Assembly (NCBI RefSeq): GCF_051622035.1
Contig: NC_135365.1
Span: 24,242,001 to 24,306,000 of the forward strand
Length of the DNA stretch: 64,000 nt
Direction of reading: 5' to 3'
DNA from: Arctopsyche grandis
Lineage: Eukaryota; Arthropoda; Insecta; Trichoptera; Hydropsychidae
Below are positions 22,278 to 33,603 of this stretch, in pieces. Under the pieces are notes generated by a model. It had not been told where the DNA came from and searched no databases. It saw only the letters and a program-made list of their open reading frames with translations. Position 1 is the first letter of the stretch. Each line of letters opens with the position of its first letter. A program made the position numbers and the translations under genes.

Positions 22278-22403
22278 TTGACGTTTCAACATCCGTTTCA
22301 CTCGCATCCACAATGGAATATAAATGCATTCGTTTATGATTCACCAAGACAACTTTGTGGACCCAAATGACAGTGAATTACATACATAATCAACTTTTTT
22401 TTT

Positions 22404-22732
22404 CATATATATATACCAGGAAGGTCTAACAGGTAAACCCCAATGCGCCTTCCTGGCCAATTACAAACAATGCAACATTTTTATTACACAAGTCGCTGAA
22501 TTACGAGACACTGGAAAATTCGAAATTAACGAGACATCTATGATTTTTTTAAACTTGTACATAAATCATACTTCAATTAGTGGGGACATAGTAGGGTTTT
22601 AGCCAATTTTATGGAGGAACTTCTCAACAATGAAATCAGAAAAATTGAAAAACTCTGATAGGAAACGATCGACTTGGATATGACTTGGAGTCACAAATAT
22701 CCAATTCTGATCAGCAGAATTACAGATATACT
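22404..22732 (-). mobile_element. tRNA-derived SINE fragment with hairpin tail
   Basis: The minus-strand body includes TCAGAGTTTTTCAATTTTTC and the tail hairpin CCAGGAAGG...CCTTCCTGG. The tRNA-like head is truncated at about 22732. Confidence 0.6.
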
Positions 22733-22997
22733 CAGAATAAACTATTATCAATCGACATCAACTCACGGGATTAAAGGTTTTAAAATTAGGTTTTGTGTAT
22801 GTAAATGCCAGGGAACGCTATTCTTCGTGTTTACGGAAATTCCATCTTATTTTATGTTTCAAATAACATTTTATCGTTTGACTGTATCGGGTATTTATTG
22901 AGAAATCGCCAACTTCAGAATGTGTGGAATTTTTTGAGGCTGTAAGCAAAAAAATTGGGTAGATCTGGCAACATTAGTATAACCTACAGCTGTCAAA

Positions 22998-24668
22998 ATG
23001 ACATCGGAGAAAACAGAGGGTTTGTTTTAGTGTTTTTCAAAAGAAATACTTACACGAGCAACAATTAAATTAACCTTGTCATTTTTATAGGTTCAAATGT
23101 TCCAGAAACGAGTCTTTTAATCATCATAATAGATACAAACCCATATCAACGTTTCATTCAAGAGAAACCCAAGCTTTTAATTCATTGCCTAGATTCAGTC
23201 ATTACTTTTGCCAATTCTCATCTTATGCAAAAAGCACAAAACAAACTTGTCGTTTTAGGATGTCATCAGCAAAGAAGGTAATAGCATAGAATACAACGGC
23301 GTTTTATTAACCTAAACATAACCTAACAAAACTATTACACCGCTTTCAGTGCATATTTATATCCAGCTCCGGGAAGATCTTTGGATGTACGACAAGTTGA
23401 TGGCCAATACGAAGTATTCACATTAGTAGAGCGCACAATTAAACATAGGTTAGAATTAATACACGTTAATATAACATCGCCGTTCGCTTGGTATAACAAT
23501 CATATCGTTTTTACAATACAGATTAGGAGAGCTTATTAGAACGAGCGACGATTCTCAAGAGACTCCAATGGGCGAATCACTACTAGCTGGAACAATATCA
23601 ATGGCTTTATGTTACATAGCTCGAGTAAATACAATTCACTATTATATATTTACATTGAATCATATATTCGAGTGTTTGTTTAAAATTTCAGATGAAACGC
23701 CAAGCTACGCCCGGACTTAAAATGAATAGTAGAATTTTGGTTATTACGGGTAGCAACGACACAGCTGCACAGTATATAAACTATATGAACGTATTTTTCA
23801 CAGCACAAGTACGTTGTCGACGTTGTAGATTATTTTTTGAGTGTGTTTATGTGATTCAAATGATTGTTTCCGTTTTAGAAGCAGCAAGTTTTAATAGATG
23901 TATGTTCGTTAGATAAGCATTTAAGCCTTCTTCAACAAGGATGTGACATCACTGGTGGACTATATCTCAAAGTGCCAACTTTAGACGGTCTTTTGCAATA
24001 TTTATTGGTGATTATTTTACTTTTGTGTGATGTTTCTTTTACTGGTATACCTTTATTGATATGGTGATATTTGCAGTGGGTCTTTTTGCCCGAGGGTCCT
24101 GTAAGGAAAAAGCTGGTGCTACCGCCGGCTGGTCGTGTCGATTACCGAGCTGCTTGCTTTTGTCACAGGGAACTCATCACCGTTGGATTTGTGTGCTCTG
24201 TTTGCCTTAGTGGTGTGTTTTAGCATTCTAATATTCGTTAACAATCATTGAAGTATAGATCTATAACATTCTATTGTATGTTTTATTTTATTATGTTTCA
24301 GTATTTTGTAAATTCAGTCCAATCTGTACGACTTGTCAGTGAGTATTTTTCATACATAATTAAGACAGTTAATTTAAGATAGTCTGCAGGATGTGAAATT
24401 GATAAAGTGTTTCAAATTGCTCTTCTACCTATCATATCACACACACACACACATTGTATGATTGTGATAGCAGCATATAATTGTTATTTATTTTAGATAA
24501 AATCAGTTCATTGTCAGTTATTTTTCATTAATTGTCTATGTATCTAAATATAAACTTGTGTATGTCGAACAATATAATTTATATATTCTATTTTATTTTT
24601 GCAGCACTGTTTTTAAAATCGCCGGAGCTTTACCTATCAAGCCAAAGAAAAAGAAATTGAAAGTGTAA
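22998..24668 (+). CDS. Tfb4: General transcription factor IIH subunit 3 (Tfb4/p34)
   Basis: Nine exons join through GT-AG introns: 22998-23019, 23091-23277, 23350-23448, 23522-23624, 23692-23808, 23879-24007, 24077-24212, 24302-24338 and 24605-24668. The product is 297 aa, close to the usual size of about 300. The N-terminus has the VWA-like Tfb4 fold ([51 protein letters not shown]). The central part reads [20 protein letters not shown] and [17 protein letters not shown]. The C-terminus has the cysteine-rich zinc module ([30 protein letters not shown]) and ends in a basic KPKKKKLKV tail. It works in core TFIIH with p44 in transcription initiation and nucleotide-excision repair, in the nucleus. 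A GTCAAA motif lies directly before the ATG. The frame is intact and it is convergent with the PRR15-like gene. Confidence 0.95.
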
Positions 24669-24896
24669 TTTATTATTTGATATCTGAATTGCCATTTTGA
24701 TTGTACATATTTTATTGTATAATCGTATTTTAATGTGTAAATAAGTATAAATTTTAGTCAATTATTTTTGTGATGTTAATTAAAGTCCTTTTCTAATGAT
24801 TTTAATTTTTTTTTATTCATAAAGCTAAACAAACTATTTTAAATTAACATATTTAAAATTAAAATAAAATATACAGCTTAAAAATACACATAATAT

Positions 24897-25308
24897 AACA
24901 CTCGGCAACAAAAAAATATATATATATACTAAAGCGGAGACTAATCAATTGTTACTATGTTTGATCCACTGAATTCGAATATGACAATGATTTCTGTTGG
25001 TTTCTTCTCGTCTATGAGATATAAGCGCTTTAAAAATGCACAACTTTTACAGATTTTTGGCTTTTGCAATCCTAAACTGAAAATTTAGTATTGCTGTGCC
25101 GAAAATTAGTATTTGAATCAATAGTCAGATGTTTTTTCTGTTGATTGTGATTTTTATTGCCTTCAAATACTTAAATTAATTATCTATCGAATTTTTAAAG
25201 TCAAAAATATAATTTTTTTAAAACGCCTATATCTCATAAACGAGAGGAAACCAACAAAAATCCAAACTGAGTAAAAATAGATTAATCTCCGCTCCGGTAA
25301 TCAGTGTA
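24897..25308. mobile_element. MITE with long subterminal inverted repeats (copy 1)
   Basis: Ends are ACACTCGGCAACAAAA and its partner GGTAATCAGTGT. Inner inverted blocks are GCGGAGACTAATC against GATTAATCTCCGC and TCTATGAGATATAAGCG against CGCCTATATCTCATAAACG. A second copy lies at 34845-35153 in inverted orientation. It lies between the convergent Tfb4 and PRR15-like genes and has no coding potential. Confidence 0.7.
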
Positions 25309-25735
25309 ATAAAATTCATGTAACATAACAAAATGTATCGACTGATCGTATAGCAGCATTTTTTATAATACATAAGTTTGTTTAAGACTACAAATGAATA
25401 CATCTGCACTACAGATCAATTTCGTTTATAATTATTTTATTTATAGTTTCAGATTAAAGGTAAAAATGTTGATTTATGCTTATGAAGGGATATTTTAAAA
25501 GGAATCGTCTATAATTTAGCTTATTTTTACGCAGCATATGAAGTATCAACAAACGAATGAAACTCTTGTCTATCATGAAGAGTCTTATGGCAACGCTGCT
25601 TTATTTGAATAGTAAAATATGCACTGCCTCATTTGATTTTCCTCTCACTATTGGAGATAGTGCTTCGATAACATAAGATTCAACGGAAATTAAACTTTTT
25701 TTAAGTATTTTTAACCGATTTTTTATCAAGTTTTG

Positions 25736-26593
25736 TCAAAAGTCTGATTCTTTGAACTGTAAAATTTGCTCTATGTCTTTGTCGAACACTGCCATGTCTG
25801 CTGATTCGTCGTCTGCTTCGTCATTATATATTGTATGGTTGTGTTCATTTGCATTTTTTGTCGAACTGTCTATTGAGTCTAATTTATGGTTAGATTGATT
25901 ATGGTTTTCAACATTTCCTAACCGCCGTTGAGCATCAGCGTCATTATTGACGTCGTTGTTCTTTTTGTCATCTTTTTCAATCGTTGGCGGTTCAGCTGGC
26001 TCGTTATCAAAGAAGTCTCTTTTATTAACACGATATTCCGTAGACCTTAAGTTGCTTTTTGGTGTCTAAAAATATTGATTAATCTTGTCAATGCAAAATT
26101 TTGATTCATATAAATCATACACTGTGTTTGGTGAAGTTGTTTCATTGATTAGATACTGTCAACTTTTGTTATAGATAAAAATAATTAAAAAAATGCACAG
26201 TATCAATTATATGATTCGAGATAATTAAGAGAAAAATTTCATTCTAGAAGGACGCTGCATTAAAATTACTTCATGAGAAAATGAAAATAATCTAAAAAAC
26301 CGAGATTGTATAATTTTCTTTGACGCATTATGAGTTTTTATAATCAATTAAAGCTATTATAATAAATATAAATATTTAAATAATAATTCTATACGTACTT
26401 CATCACCAAAAAGCTCTCCGTTTAGCTTTCCCCTATTTTTTAAATTTTGCTTCATTCGTCCTGAACGTGAAATTGACAATGTTCTCTTTGTATCAAATGG
26501 AGTAGGTATTTCTTTAGGCGCTTCTTCTTCCGTTTTTTCTTGTTTTATTTTCATAGATGATGTAGAAAATAAATTCTTGAGAAACTTCGCCAT
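25736..26593 (-). CDS. PRR15-like (proline-rich protein 15 family) small protein
   Basis: Two exons, 26593-26399 and 26065-25736, join in phase 0 through a GTACGT...AG intron and give 174 aa. The protein starts MAKFLKNLFSTSS. It has the block TLSISRSGRMKQNLKNRGKL, which matches the conserved ISRSGRFK-type core of the PRR15/PRR15L family. The rest is acidic and Asn/Asp-rich (DDKKNNDVNNDADAQRR) and ends MAVFDKDIEQILQFKESDF. No membrane segment or enzyme motif is seen. It is likely a disordered intracellular protein. The family call rests on the single core motif, so it is moderate. Confidence 0.65.
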
Positions 26594-27351
26594 CTCAATA
26601 TGCTTTTAATTGACTGGAAAAATAAAATGACACGAATCACTCACAGTGTTTTATTTCGTCGGATTTTTAATTCATTCAATAGATCTTCTGCTGGGGAATC
26701 GACACGTTTATTTAAATACATTGAAAACATAATGGATATCATCGATTTCGTCTATCGTTCTTAAATATTATAAATTTTTATTTTAATGACGTGGATTATT
26801 ATTAACGTCGAGGACTTCGAGAGTGTCGAGACACGTCGAGAGTGTGGTAATCGAAAATATCAAAGATAAAACGAAACACACGTATCGTCAATAATGGATT
26901 TCGACTTTGCAATGCAAGTCAAAACAAACAAAAAATACAGTTCAAGTAAATATGGCCTTATTATTTAAAAATATGTATGATGTATTTACCGAGATATCGA
27001 AATGTAAGATTGCGAGTGTACGTGTGCCAATATGTATACCGTTTAACTGAATGCAAATTCCTGTTGGCAAAGTAAATTTTATCACGATTGTGTTATCAAG
27101 AGATTAAATAGATACTGCACTCATTTATCAGCCGATTTGGCGCAGATTCGAATGTATTATATTTATGTAATTATTATATGCGTATTCTTGAATAAATAAA
27201 TATTTAAGATTTTACTTTGTTCGTGTGACGGAATTTAAAATTTTTAAAATTTAATGAATTTATAAAATTTATCTTCTCTTGGACATATTTAATGCAGCTA
27301 TTTTATTTTACATTCAAATAAAACAACAAAAATTGTAGCATCATATATAAT
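26594..27351. other. Upstream region of the PRR15-like gene
   Basis: AT-rich intergenic DNA that probably contains the promoter and 5' UTR of the PRR15-like gene. CGTCGAG-type repeats occur near 26808-26845. Nothing else is recognised. Confidence 0.4.
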
Positions 27352-27715
27352 CAGCAGAACAGACTAGTGGTTATCATATAATGCTTTGAACATAGTGGTC
27401 ACGGGTTCAAATCCCACTGGTTTTTGCTGGCCAGACCTTGGATTTGTGACTCCAGGTCATCAGAATTTGCCAATTTATCTAATTTTCATTGAAGCGGCTC
27501 CAACAAATTGGCAACCTTACCCATTTTCTCGCAAAATCTTGAGTTTTCTGCAATCTTGAATTTCGCTGAATTGTATAAAATGCTGCAAATTTACAAATTT
27601 GACCATAAATGTTTGTGGATGTTACTGAATTTTAGATGACTTGTTTAAAATGCTGCAAACTTATAAATTTGACCTTAGATGTCTCTGTGGATATTAATTT
27701 GATTCGTATTTATGG
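27352..27715 (+). mobile_element. tRNA-derived SINE (family B)
   Basis: The head has an A-box-like ACTAGTGGTTATC and a B box GGTTCAAATCCC. It is followed by GCTGGCCAGACC, the shared body AGAATTTGCCAATTTATC, and the closing block TAGATGTCTCTGTGGATATT. It is collinear with the copy at 15365-15943 apart from the insert there. Confidence 0.75.
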
Positions 27716-27759
27716 TAATTATTGTATTATTAGTCACATCACGATCACCCAAAAGACAA

Positions 27760-27908
27760 TTTTTGCCATGAAAATCGCTAATACGGAATATTTGGCACTC
27801 GAGTTCTCGTTAGTATGATACTTATCGTTAGTATGATGGACTTTCCGGCTGTCAGAGATTTTAGTGACTTTTGGGCGAGGCCTTTGTGACCAATAATCAC
27901 CGAACCGT
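27760..27908. repeat. Dispersed repeat, second copy of the 8195-8378 family
   Basis: It runs from AAGACAATTTTTGCCATG to CCAATAATCACCGAACCG, about 80-90% similar by eye to the copy at 8195, with a short deletion after GGCTGTCAGA. Confidence 0.6.
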
Positions 27909-27914
27909 ATTTAT

Positions 27915-28380
27915 TTTTTTATTTTATTGTTACAATCAATATACACTCGTCATTACAGATCGCTCCAATGCGACGAGTGTACGTTAACGGTCAGAAATAC
28001 AATAATACATATACAATCAGAATACATAGCATATAACAATTAATCAGTACAGAAATAATAATCATAGAGACATCTATGGATTATTTTTAGATTTTTGTGT
28101 ACAATTATTATTACAATTTTTATACATATAATAAACACGACATTATAGAGATATCTATAGATTTCAGATTACTGTGCATAATTTTTACAAATTATACACA
28201 CAGATTTTGTGACAACAGGAAATGATCTAATACCAATTTTCAGGAACCGTTTCAACAATGATCAGATAAAATTGGCAAACTCTGATAGAGAAACGATCGA
28301 TTTGGAGTCACAAAACCCCCAAACCTAACCAGAAGTTTGACGAGGACTCGAACCTTCGACCTCAGTGGTGCTAAATATAT
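27915..28380 (-). mobile_element. tRNA-derived SINE (family A), head truncated
   Basis: On the minus strand the B box GGTTCGAGTCCTC, the body block GGAGTCACAAAACC (in + orientation), and the tail hairpin ACACTCGTCG...CGACGAGTGT followed by an AATAAAATAAAA tail are present. The A box and 5' end are lost at about 28380. It is almost identical to the copies at 36092, 37734 and 42201. Confidence 0.8.
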
Positions 28381-28429
28381 AAATATATACATTGTAAAAT
28401 AATAATAATATTTTTATCAAATGTACAAT

Positions 28430-28505
28430 GTTTCTGGCCAGGAAGTCACATCGGGGCTACCTGTTAGGCCGTCCTGGCATAAATTAAAAATAAAATAAAA
28501 TATAA
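28430..28505 (+). mobile_element. SINE tail hairpin remnant
   Basis: GGCCAGGAAGTCACATCGGG and CTACCTGTTAGGCCGTCCTG are the family D tail hairpin, followed by an AATAAAATAAAAT tail. The rest of the SINE is missing. Confidence 0.55.
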
Positions 28506-28603
28506 TTCATAAAAATGAAACGTTGATCAAATTCAAAAACATTTTATTGCATCATAATATCAAATAATGGTAAACATGTGTCTTAAACAACAACAAAAAA
28601 ACA

Positions 28604-29468
28604 TTATTTTTTTCCAATATTTTTACAAACCCACTCCATACCTTCCTAAAAATAAATAAAAAAATTAATATCAATCAAATTGTAATATTAATAATTGTTA
28701 AGCATTTTTTTGTTATTTATTTAAACACCTTCACACCAGATCCTTCAATAGCAACGCACGATTGGATTTGCCATGTCCGATCCCTTAAAAGATGTAGACC
28801 TAATGCTTGGGCGATTTCACTAGCGGGCAATGCTGAAACGATTCATCATACTTTAATGAAAACACTACATACATACATATCTATATTGCCAATCATTTAC
28901 TAAATATATACAATACCTGTAGGAAGATCTTGTTTGTTAGCATATACAAGTAGAGGTACACCTTTTAATTTCTCATCAGTCAAAAGCTCTGTTAATTCTG
29001 AACTGGTCTCCTCTAATCGTCTTTTATCAGAACAATCAACTACGTAGATCTTGAATATAAAACAATAAAAAAAAAAAATATAAATACAGCTTATTTTAAT
29101 AACATGTGTTTCAAAGATGGTGATATTCATACTAGCACGTCGGTATTTTCAAAGTAATTTCTCCAATATGGTCGTATTTTCCTTTGACCTCCTATATCCC
29201 AAACGTTTAATTTGAAGCCTTCAGACATGACCGACTTGATATTGAAGCCGGCCGTCGGCGTGATGTGTGTGACATCCTCGGAAGCTAATTTCTTCAGCAG
29301 CGTAGTTTTACCGGCATTGTCGAGCCCTAAAAGTAGCAATCGTAGTTCTTTTTCCGGGGTGGATCGCAATTTTCGCAAAAGTGCTAAGAGACCCTAGAAA
29401 ATATTTAAAAATATATTTTATTTTTAATTCAAAATTGTGAATGCAAAGTTGTGTGTTTGATTTACCAT
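28604..29468 (-). CDS. Arl3: ADP-ribosylation factor-like GTPase ARL3
   Basis: Five exons join with GT-AG introns: 29468-29466 (only the ATG), 29393-29133, 29049-28917, 28832-28729 and 28645-28604, giving 180 aa against about 182 in vertebrates. The N-terminus is [10 protein letters not shown]. The P-loop GLDNAGKT lies at residues 24-31, switch [12 protein letters not shown] at 46-56, [20 protein letters not shown] from residue 66, and NKQD at 126-129. The C-terminus [12 protein letters not shown] matches ARL3, not ARL2. It acts in ciliary and microtubule-linked trafficking, releasing lipidated cargo from UNC119 and PDE6D-type carriers. All GTPase motifs are intact. Exon 1 contains only the start codon, an unusual but clean arrangement. 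It is divergent from the RCCD1-like gene 1.7 kb away. Confidence 0.95.
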
Positions 29469-29860
29469 GCGCAATTATTAAATAATTGATTCTACCAAGT
29501 GAAAATTGCAAGTAATTTTACAGTGTTATTTTGCTTTGTGTGTGGTTTTAACTATCTCCATAGTAACACTGTAATGCCAGTCATAGTATGTAGCTTTAAC
29601 AAGATTATGCTGTACTAGTGTTGTACCCGATGAAGTATATTAGTATATATGTAAGTATATTAGGCATATTAAGTTATTAAATAAAAAAATATAAAAGAAA
29701 TGTGTCAGTCCTGTGTTTGATCCGTACGCGGTCGATAAACAATATAAAACACCAATAGAAAAATAAATTTTCAATATATGGTGCTTAATGCTCAGATACT
29801 TATCTAGAGGAAACATTGGTAGCAAATAGTATATATAGAAGTTTTTTCTTTCTTTATTAT

Positions 29861-30243
29861 CAGGGGGGCTGTGGGGGGCAGCCGCCCCCTCCCCCTCGAT
29901 TACTATCCATTAATGTATAATTATGAATAAAATGATATTATAATAATAGCATTATAGTTTTCAACATTTATTTAATGGTAATTTTATATTTTTTAGTTTA
30001 AAAAAAAAGTATTTTCAGGAGATTATTTTGTACTTCATAAATATGCGTTTATACACAAATCTCTCGATAGATTTTTTTAAATTATTTTATTGATAAAAAT
30101 ATATAAATAAAAAAGTTATTAAAAAATAGTTAAAATTCATATACACTCATTTCTTTACTATATTACACCCCCCCCCCCCCAGAAAGTCATTCCTTGCTGG
30201 TCAAAAATGTTGCCCCCTCCCAAAAGTTGAAATGACGCCCCTA
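29861..30243. mobile_element. hAT-type MITE
   Basis: It opens CAGGGGGGCTGTGGGGG and closes TTGAAATGACGCCCCTA, giving short CAGGGG/TAGGGG-type ends. The 8-base flanks are TTTATTAT on the left and GTTATTAT on the right (7 of 8 match), the duplication size of hAT elements. It contains a C15-16 homopolymer. It lies between ARL3 and the RCCD1-like gene and may affect the shared upstream region. Confidence 0.65.
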
Positions 30244-30453
30244 GTTATTATATTCGTATATTTTGTTGACAATGTATTTGATAGTTGCTTAGGCAGATAT
30301 CATTTATTCATTTTGATTTTTCATTTTTAAGGTATTAACTAGTATTTTAATAATAATTACACAAAATATGCAAAGAGTTTGATTTAGAATCATAATAATT
30401 AAATTTAAAAAAAAAAACAATTTGAACATCATTTTAGTACATGTATCCTTTTT

Positions 30454-30740
30454 CGGTTCGGTGATTACTAGTCAAATGTGAACCGGTCACAGGACAACCG
30501 GTCGCTCTAGATCGGTCACACGTGATCACCCGTCACACTAAAACTGGTCACGAGAAAACTGGTCACACCCTACAATCGGTCACCGGAAAACTAGTTTTCC
30601 GGTGACCGAATCTTTAGAATATTAAAATCCGAAAATTTTAGGGTGTGACCAGTTTAAGTGTGACGGGTGATCACGTGTGACCGATCTAGAGCGACCGGTT
30701 GTCCTGTGACTGGTTTACATATGACTAGTAGTCCGTTTAC
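30454..30740. mobile_element. GGTCAC-rich long palindrome (foldback element)
   Basis: Both arms, about 120 bases each, are built of GGTCAC or GTGACC half-sites (for example CCGGTCACAGG and CGGTCACACGTGATCACCCG). They pair almost fully across the centre CCGGAAAACTAGTTTTCCGG (about 30588-30607). The outer ends, GGTTCGGTGATTACTAGTCA and TGACTAGTAGTCCGTTTACC, are partly matching. It is probably a foldback DNA transposon, as its end recurs at 8365 and 27895. Confidence 0.75.
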
Positions 30741-31139
30741 CCCTTTTTCATTTGACTATCATTTGTATAAAATTTCACCATCATTAAATAATTTAAATAA
30801 TTAATAAAACAGTTTCAATTGCATTTAACCAGTTTAAAAAATGTGTGGAGTAAGATGAGAGTTACCAAAAATAGAGACGAATGAAAGGGTGCTAGAAAGG
30901 CCTTCATCCAACAGTGGATGCTGAATGGCTACATCCACACTATCGATATCTACACTCGAATTGTCCATATCCAGTTCCCATCTATTATGTAGAAACGACC
31001 TCATCATCGGAAAATAAAACGCTTTGTAATATTACATTTTTGTAGTATTACAGCTCAAAAGGGAATGCAATATGGCTGGTCGATCAGTGTTTTATGGCCA
31101 ATTTATCAAATGTCAAACTGAATTGAATGTAAATAAACA
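30741..31139 (+). promoter_or_regulatory. Upstream region of the RCCD1-like gene
   Basis: AT-rich sequence that contains AAATGTCAAACTG about 30 bases before the ATG, the same GTCAAA core seen before three other genes. No TATA box can be called with confidence. Confidence 0.35.
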
Positions 31140-32445
31140 ATGAAGTTTTCTTATTGCGGCTTCAACGCTTTTAATCAGTGGGAATTGGAAGATAATTATA
31201 ATGGCGAGTTTAAATCGATCGAATTGACTGCGAATGATATTTGTGACAAGTTCAAAGAAGAAATAGAAACTTTTGACATTTATATCAACTGGTCAAATAA
31301 CCTGTACATTTTCAATACCAAAGTTTTCATCAGAGGCTTTCACAACGGCAATATAAACGTTTTTCAAGAGCTGACAAATCCCAAAAGTGATCCTGTAACA
31401 AATATAACCTCCACGGATGAATATGTATTATTTTACAACACTAAACACACATATGTTTGGAAATATTACTTAGACGAAGACGTCGAAGAAAAATGGAGAT
31501 TGTTACCAAACTTTGTGAAAGTAGATCAAAGGATTGGTTTAGATGAGTCTAATGTTATCAACAACGACAACGACGAATGTATATTGAAAATAGCTAGCAG
31601 TATTCGTATGAACGTTGCACTTACAAGCAACGGAAGAATATTTAATATTCCATATGAAATTAATACTAAGTGTCTCGGTAAAGTTATTGATATAAATTGT
31701 GGATTTGAACATGGAATATTACTCACTGACCTTGGGAATGTGTATACTTGGGGTGGTGGAAGGTATTTTTATTTTGTATATTATTGTATTTTAAAGAAAT
31801 GTTGTTTTAATAGCTACTATGATTTGTTTTTATATTTTTAGTCGATGTCAACTTGGTCATGGGAGTACAGATAACTACGACGAGCCTGAATTAGTTGAAG
31901 CATTATCTGGAATAAAAATAACTGCGATATCGGCCGGGGGTTGGCATTGTTGTGCCGTAAGTGAATCTGGAGATTTATACACTTGGGGATGGAATGAAAA
32001 AGGACAATTAGGCGTTTTTAGTGCGTCCAAGGATAATATCGGTTGTAAGAATAATGAAGAAGAAGAATCTAGTCTCAATTTAAGTATAGAATCTTCTGAT
32101 GCCATACCACAAAACAAAATAAGGAAACTTAAAGATTTTGAAAGCGCAGATGCGCTTCCTAATTATGCATTGCCAATGCTGATTGATATTTATGATGATG
32201 AAAGTGATTGCTTATTAGAAAAGAACATTGTAGAAGTAGCTTGCGGTTCTAAACATACCGTTATAAAACTTGATGATGGAACAATATGGGGTGCCGGCTG
32301 TAATAAATATGGTCAACTCGGTTTTGAAGCTAAAACTGTTGAAAGTGTTTCCTATTTTAAGAAATTGAATGTAAATTTGGATAATGTATCGGTAAAATGT
32401 GGTGCTTGGGGCACAGCTTTCATTCAATCCTGTGTCAAAAAATAA
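31140..32445 (+). CDS. RCC1 domain-containing protein 1 (RCCD1-like)
   Basis: Two exons, 31140-31762 and 31842-32445, join through a GTATTT...AG intron and give 408 aa. The start MKFSYCGFNAFNQW matches the N-terminal 'CGF' signature of RCCD1. RCC1 beta-propeller repeats follow: INCGFEHGILLTDLGNVYTW, then GGG..RCQLGHG at the splice, AISAGGWHCCAVSESGDLYT with WGWNEKGQLG, VACGSKHTVIKLDDGTIWGA and KYGQLGFE. The last blade reads KCGAWGTAFIQS. A low-complexity acidic insert (NNEEEESSLNLS) interrupts the propeller. Human RCCD1 partners the histone demethylase KDM8; the same role here is inferred. An AATAAA overlaps the stop codon at 32441-32446. The frame is intact. Confidence 0.85.
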
Positions 32446-32880
32446 ATACATATTGATTTTGATGTTATATTTTAATTTTATTCCTTTGTCCCAGTGAGCT
32501 TCATCATTTATAGAACGTAGAGCGTTTTTTTTTAATTCCTTAGAAGTTTTTTATGTACATGCGGTTGTCTCTTGTGAAGCTGCATCATTAACGGCGCTTT
32601 TGAATGTCATTTCGCGCGCATTTTCATTTCCGGTGCGTTACGTCTCTGCCTTTAATTCATATCTGACAGTGCGAACGTCCCACAACATTATTCTTGTTTA
32701 AATTATTCATCAGAAAAATATACCACCAAAGAGTCATATATCTTGATACAGTGAATAAAAATAAAATCGAAGGAAATATACACACTTGATATCTTTGATT
32801 CATATGTAGTTGGCAAACGCGCTTAAGCCAAATAGAATATATTAGAAATCGGGTCAATTTGTTGTGAAAACCAATTTCTC
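32446..32880. other. 3' flank of the RCCD1-like gene
   Basis: AT-rich sequence with no further gene. Short frames on the minus strand show no family resemblance. Confidence 0.4.
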
Positions 32881-33305
32881 GTCATAACTAGAGGTAGGAC
32901 CGGAAGCGCGCCGTCTATTGTTCCATTATTGTAAAAAAGGTTCAGCAAACCTTTAACAATGCATTTACAGCATGTGATCAATGAACAGCGCGCTCTGGGT
33001 CCGCTCTTTAGCCATAACTAGTGGCCGGATCCACAGCGCGCCGTTTATTGTTCAATTGTTGTAAAAGGTTCGCCCAACCTTTTTTTTGTACTCTAGCTTT
33101 GTAAATAGAGCCAAACCGCCCCGATTCCTGGAAAAAGCACGGTGTCTATCCGCAGTCTAGTCATAACTAAAGAGCGGACTCAGATCGCTGTTCATTGTTC
33201 ACATGTTGTAACTGCATTGTTAAAGGTTTGCCGAACCTTTTTTACAAAGCATTTACAATAATGGAACAATAGACGGCGCGCTCCGGTCCTACCTCTAGTC
33301 ATGAC
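32881..33305. mobile_element. Compound foldback element of the ATAACTAG family
   Basis: Outer arms are GTCATAACTAGAGGTAGGAC and CCTACCTCTAGTCATGAC. Two inner segments also carry CATAACTAG and AGGTTxxxxAACCTTT, suggesting one foldback inserted in another. Related copies are at 34544-34705 and 45391-45512. Confidence 0.7.
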
Positions 33306-33315
33306 AAACCTGTTA

Positions 33316-33600
33316 CGGCGAAATCACACAGGAAGGAACGTGGTACAGGGTTTTTTTAGATACTTTTAAACATGCGAAAAAAATGTGGCATGCCTTGCAC
33401 ATATGTATTCATGGCACGCCCAGCACACACCGTCCCAAAATCACCCCCTGAAGTGTTTTCGATAAAATTTTATCCTTGTATTTATCCTTGCTTGACAGTG
33501 ATCGATAACGGTGTATCCCATATTTGAAGAAGTGTAGGAGAACCCCCGCAGCGGGGAGCCAAGCACACGACGTGCCGTTCTTTCCTGTGTGATTTCGCCC
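33316..33600. mobile_element. Harbinger-type MITE (GGGCGAAATC ends)
   Basis: 285 bp. Ends are CGGCGAAATCACACAGGAAG and CCTGTGTGATTTCGCCC, flanked by TTA at 33313-33315 and 33601-33603, a 3-bp duplication. No coding region. Confidence 0.75.
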
Positions 33601-33603
33601 TTA

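Larger units (their letters stand above)
18846..22335 (-). mobile_element. Jockey-like LINE, 5'-truncated, split by piggyBac and a MITE
   Basis: The minus-strand element covers reverse-transcriptase tail sequence (22335-21586), is interrupted by piggyBac at TTAA, then resumes at 19264 and runs to a 3' tail at about 18846. The tail has the hairpin GCACACTCGTC...GACGAGTGTGC and ends in AATAAAATAAAATAATAAAG. That hairpin is shared with SINE family A. A Harbinger-type MITE sits at 22066-22277. Confidence 0.75.
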
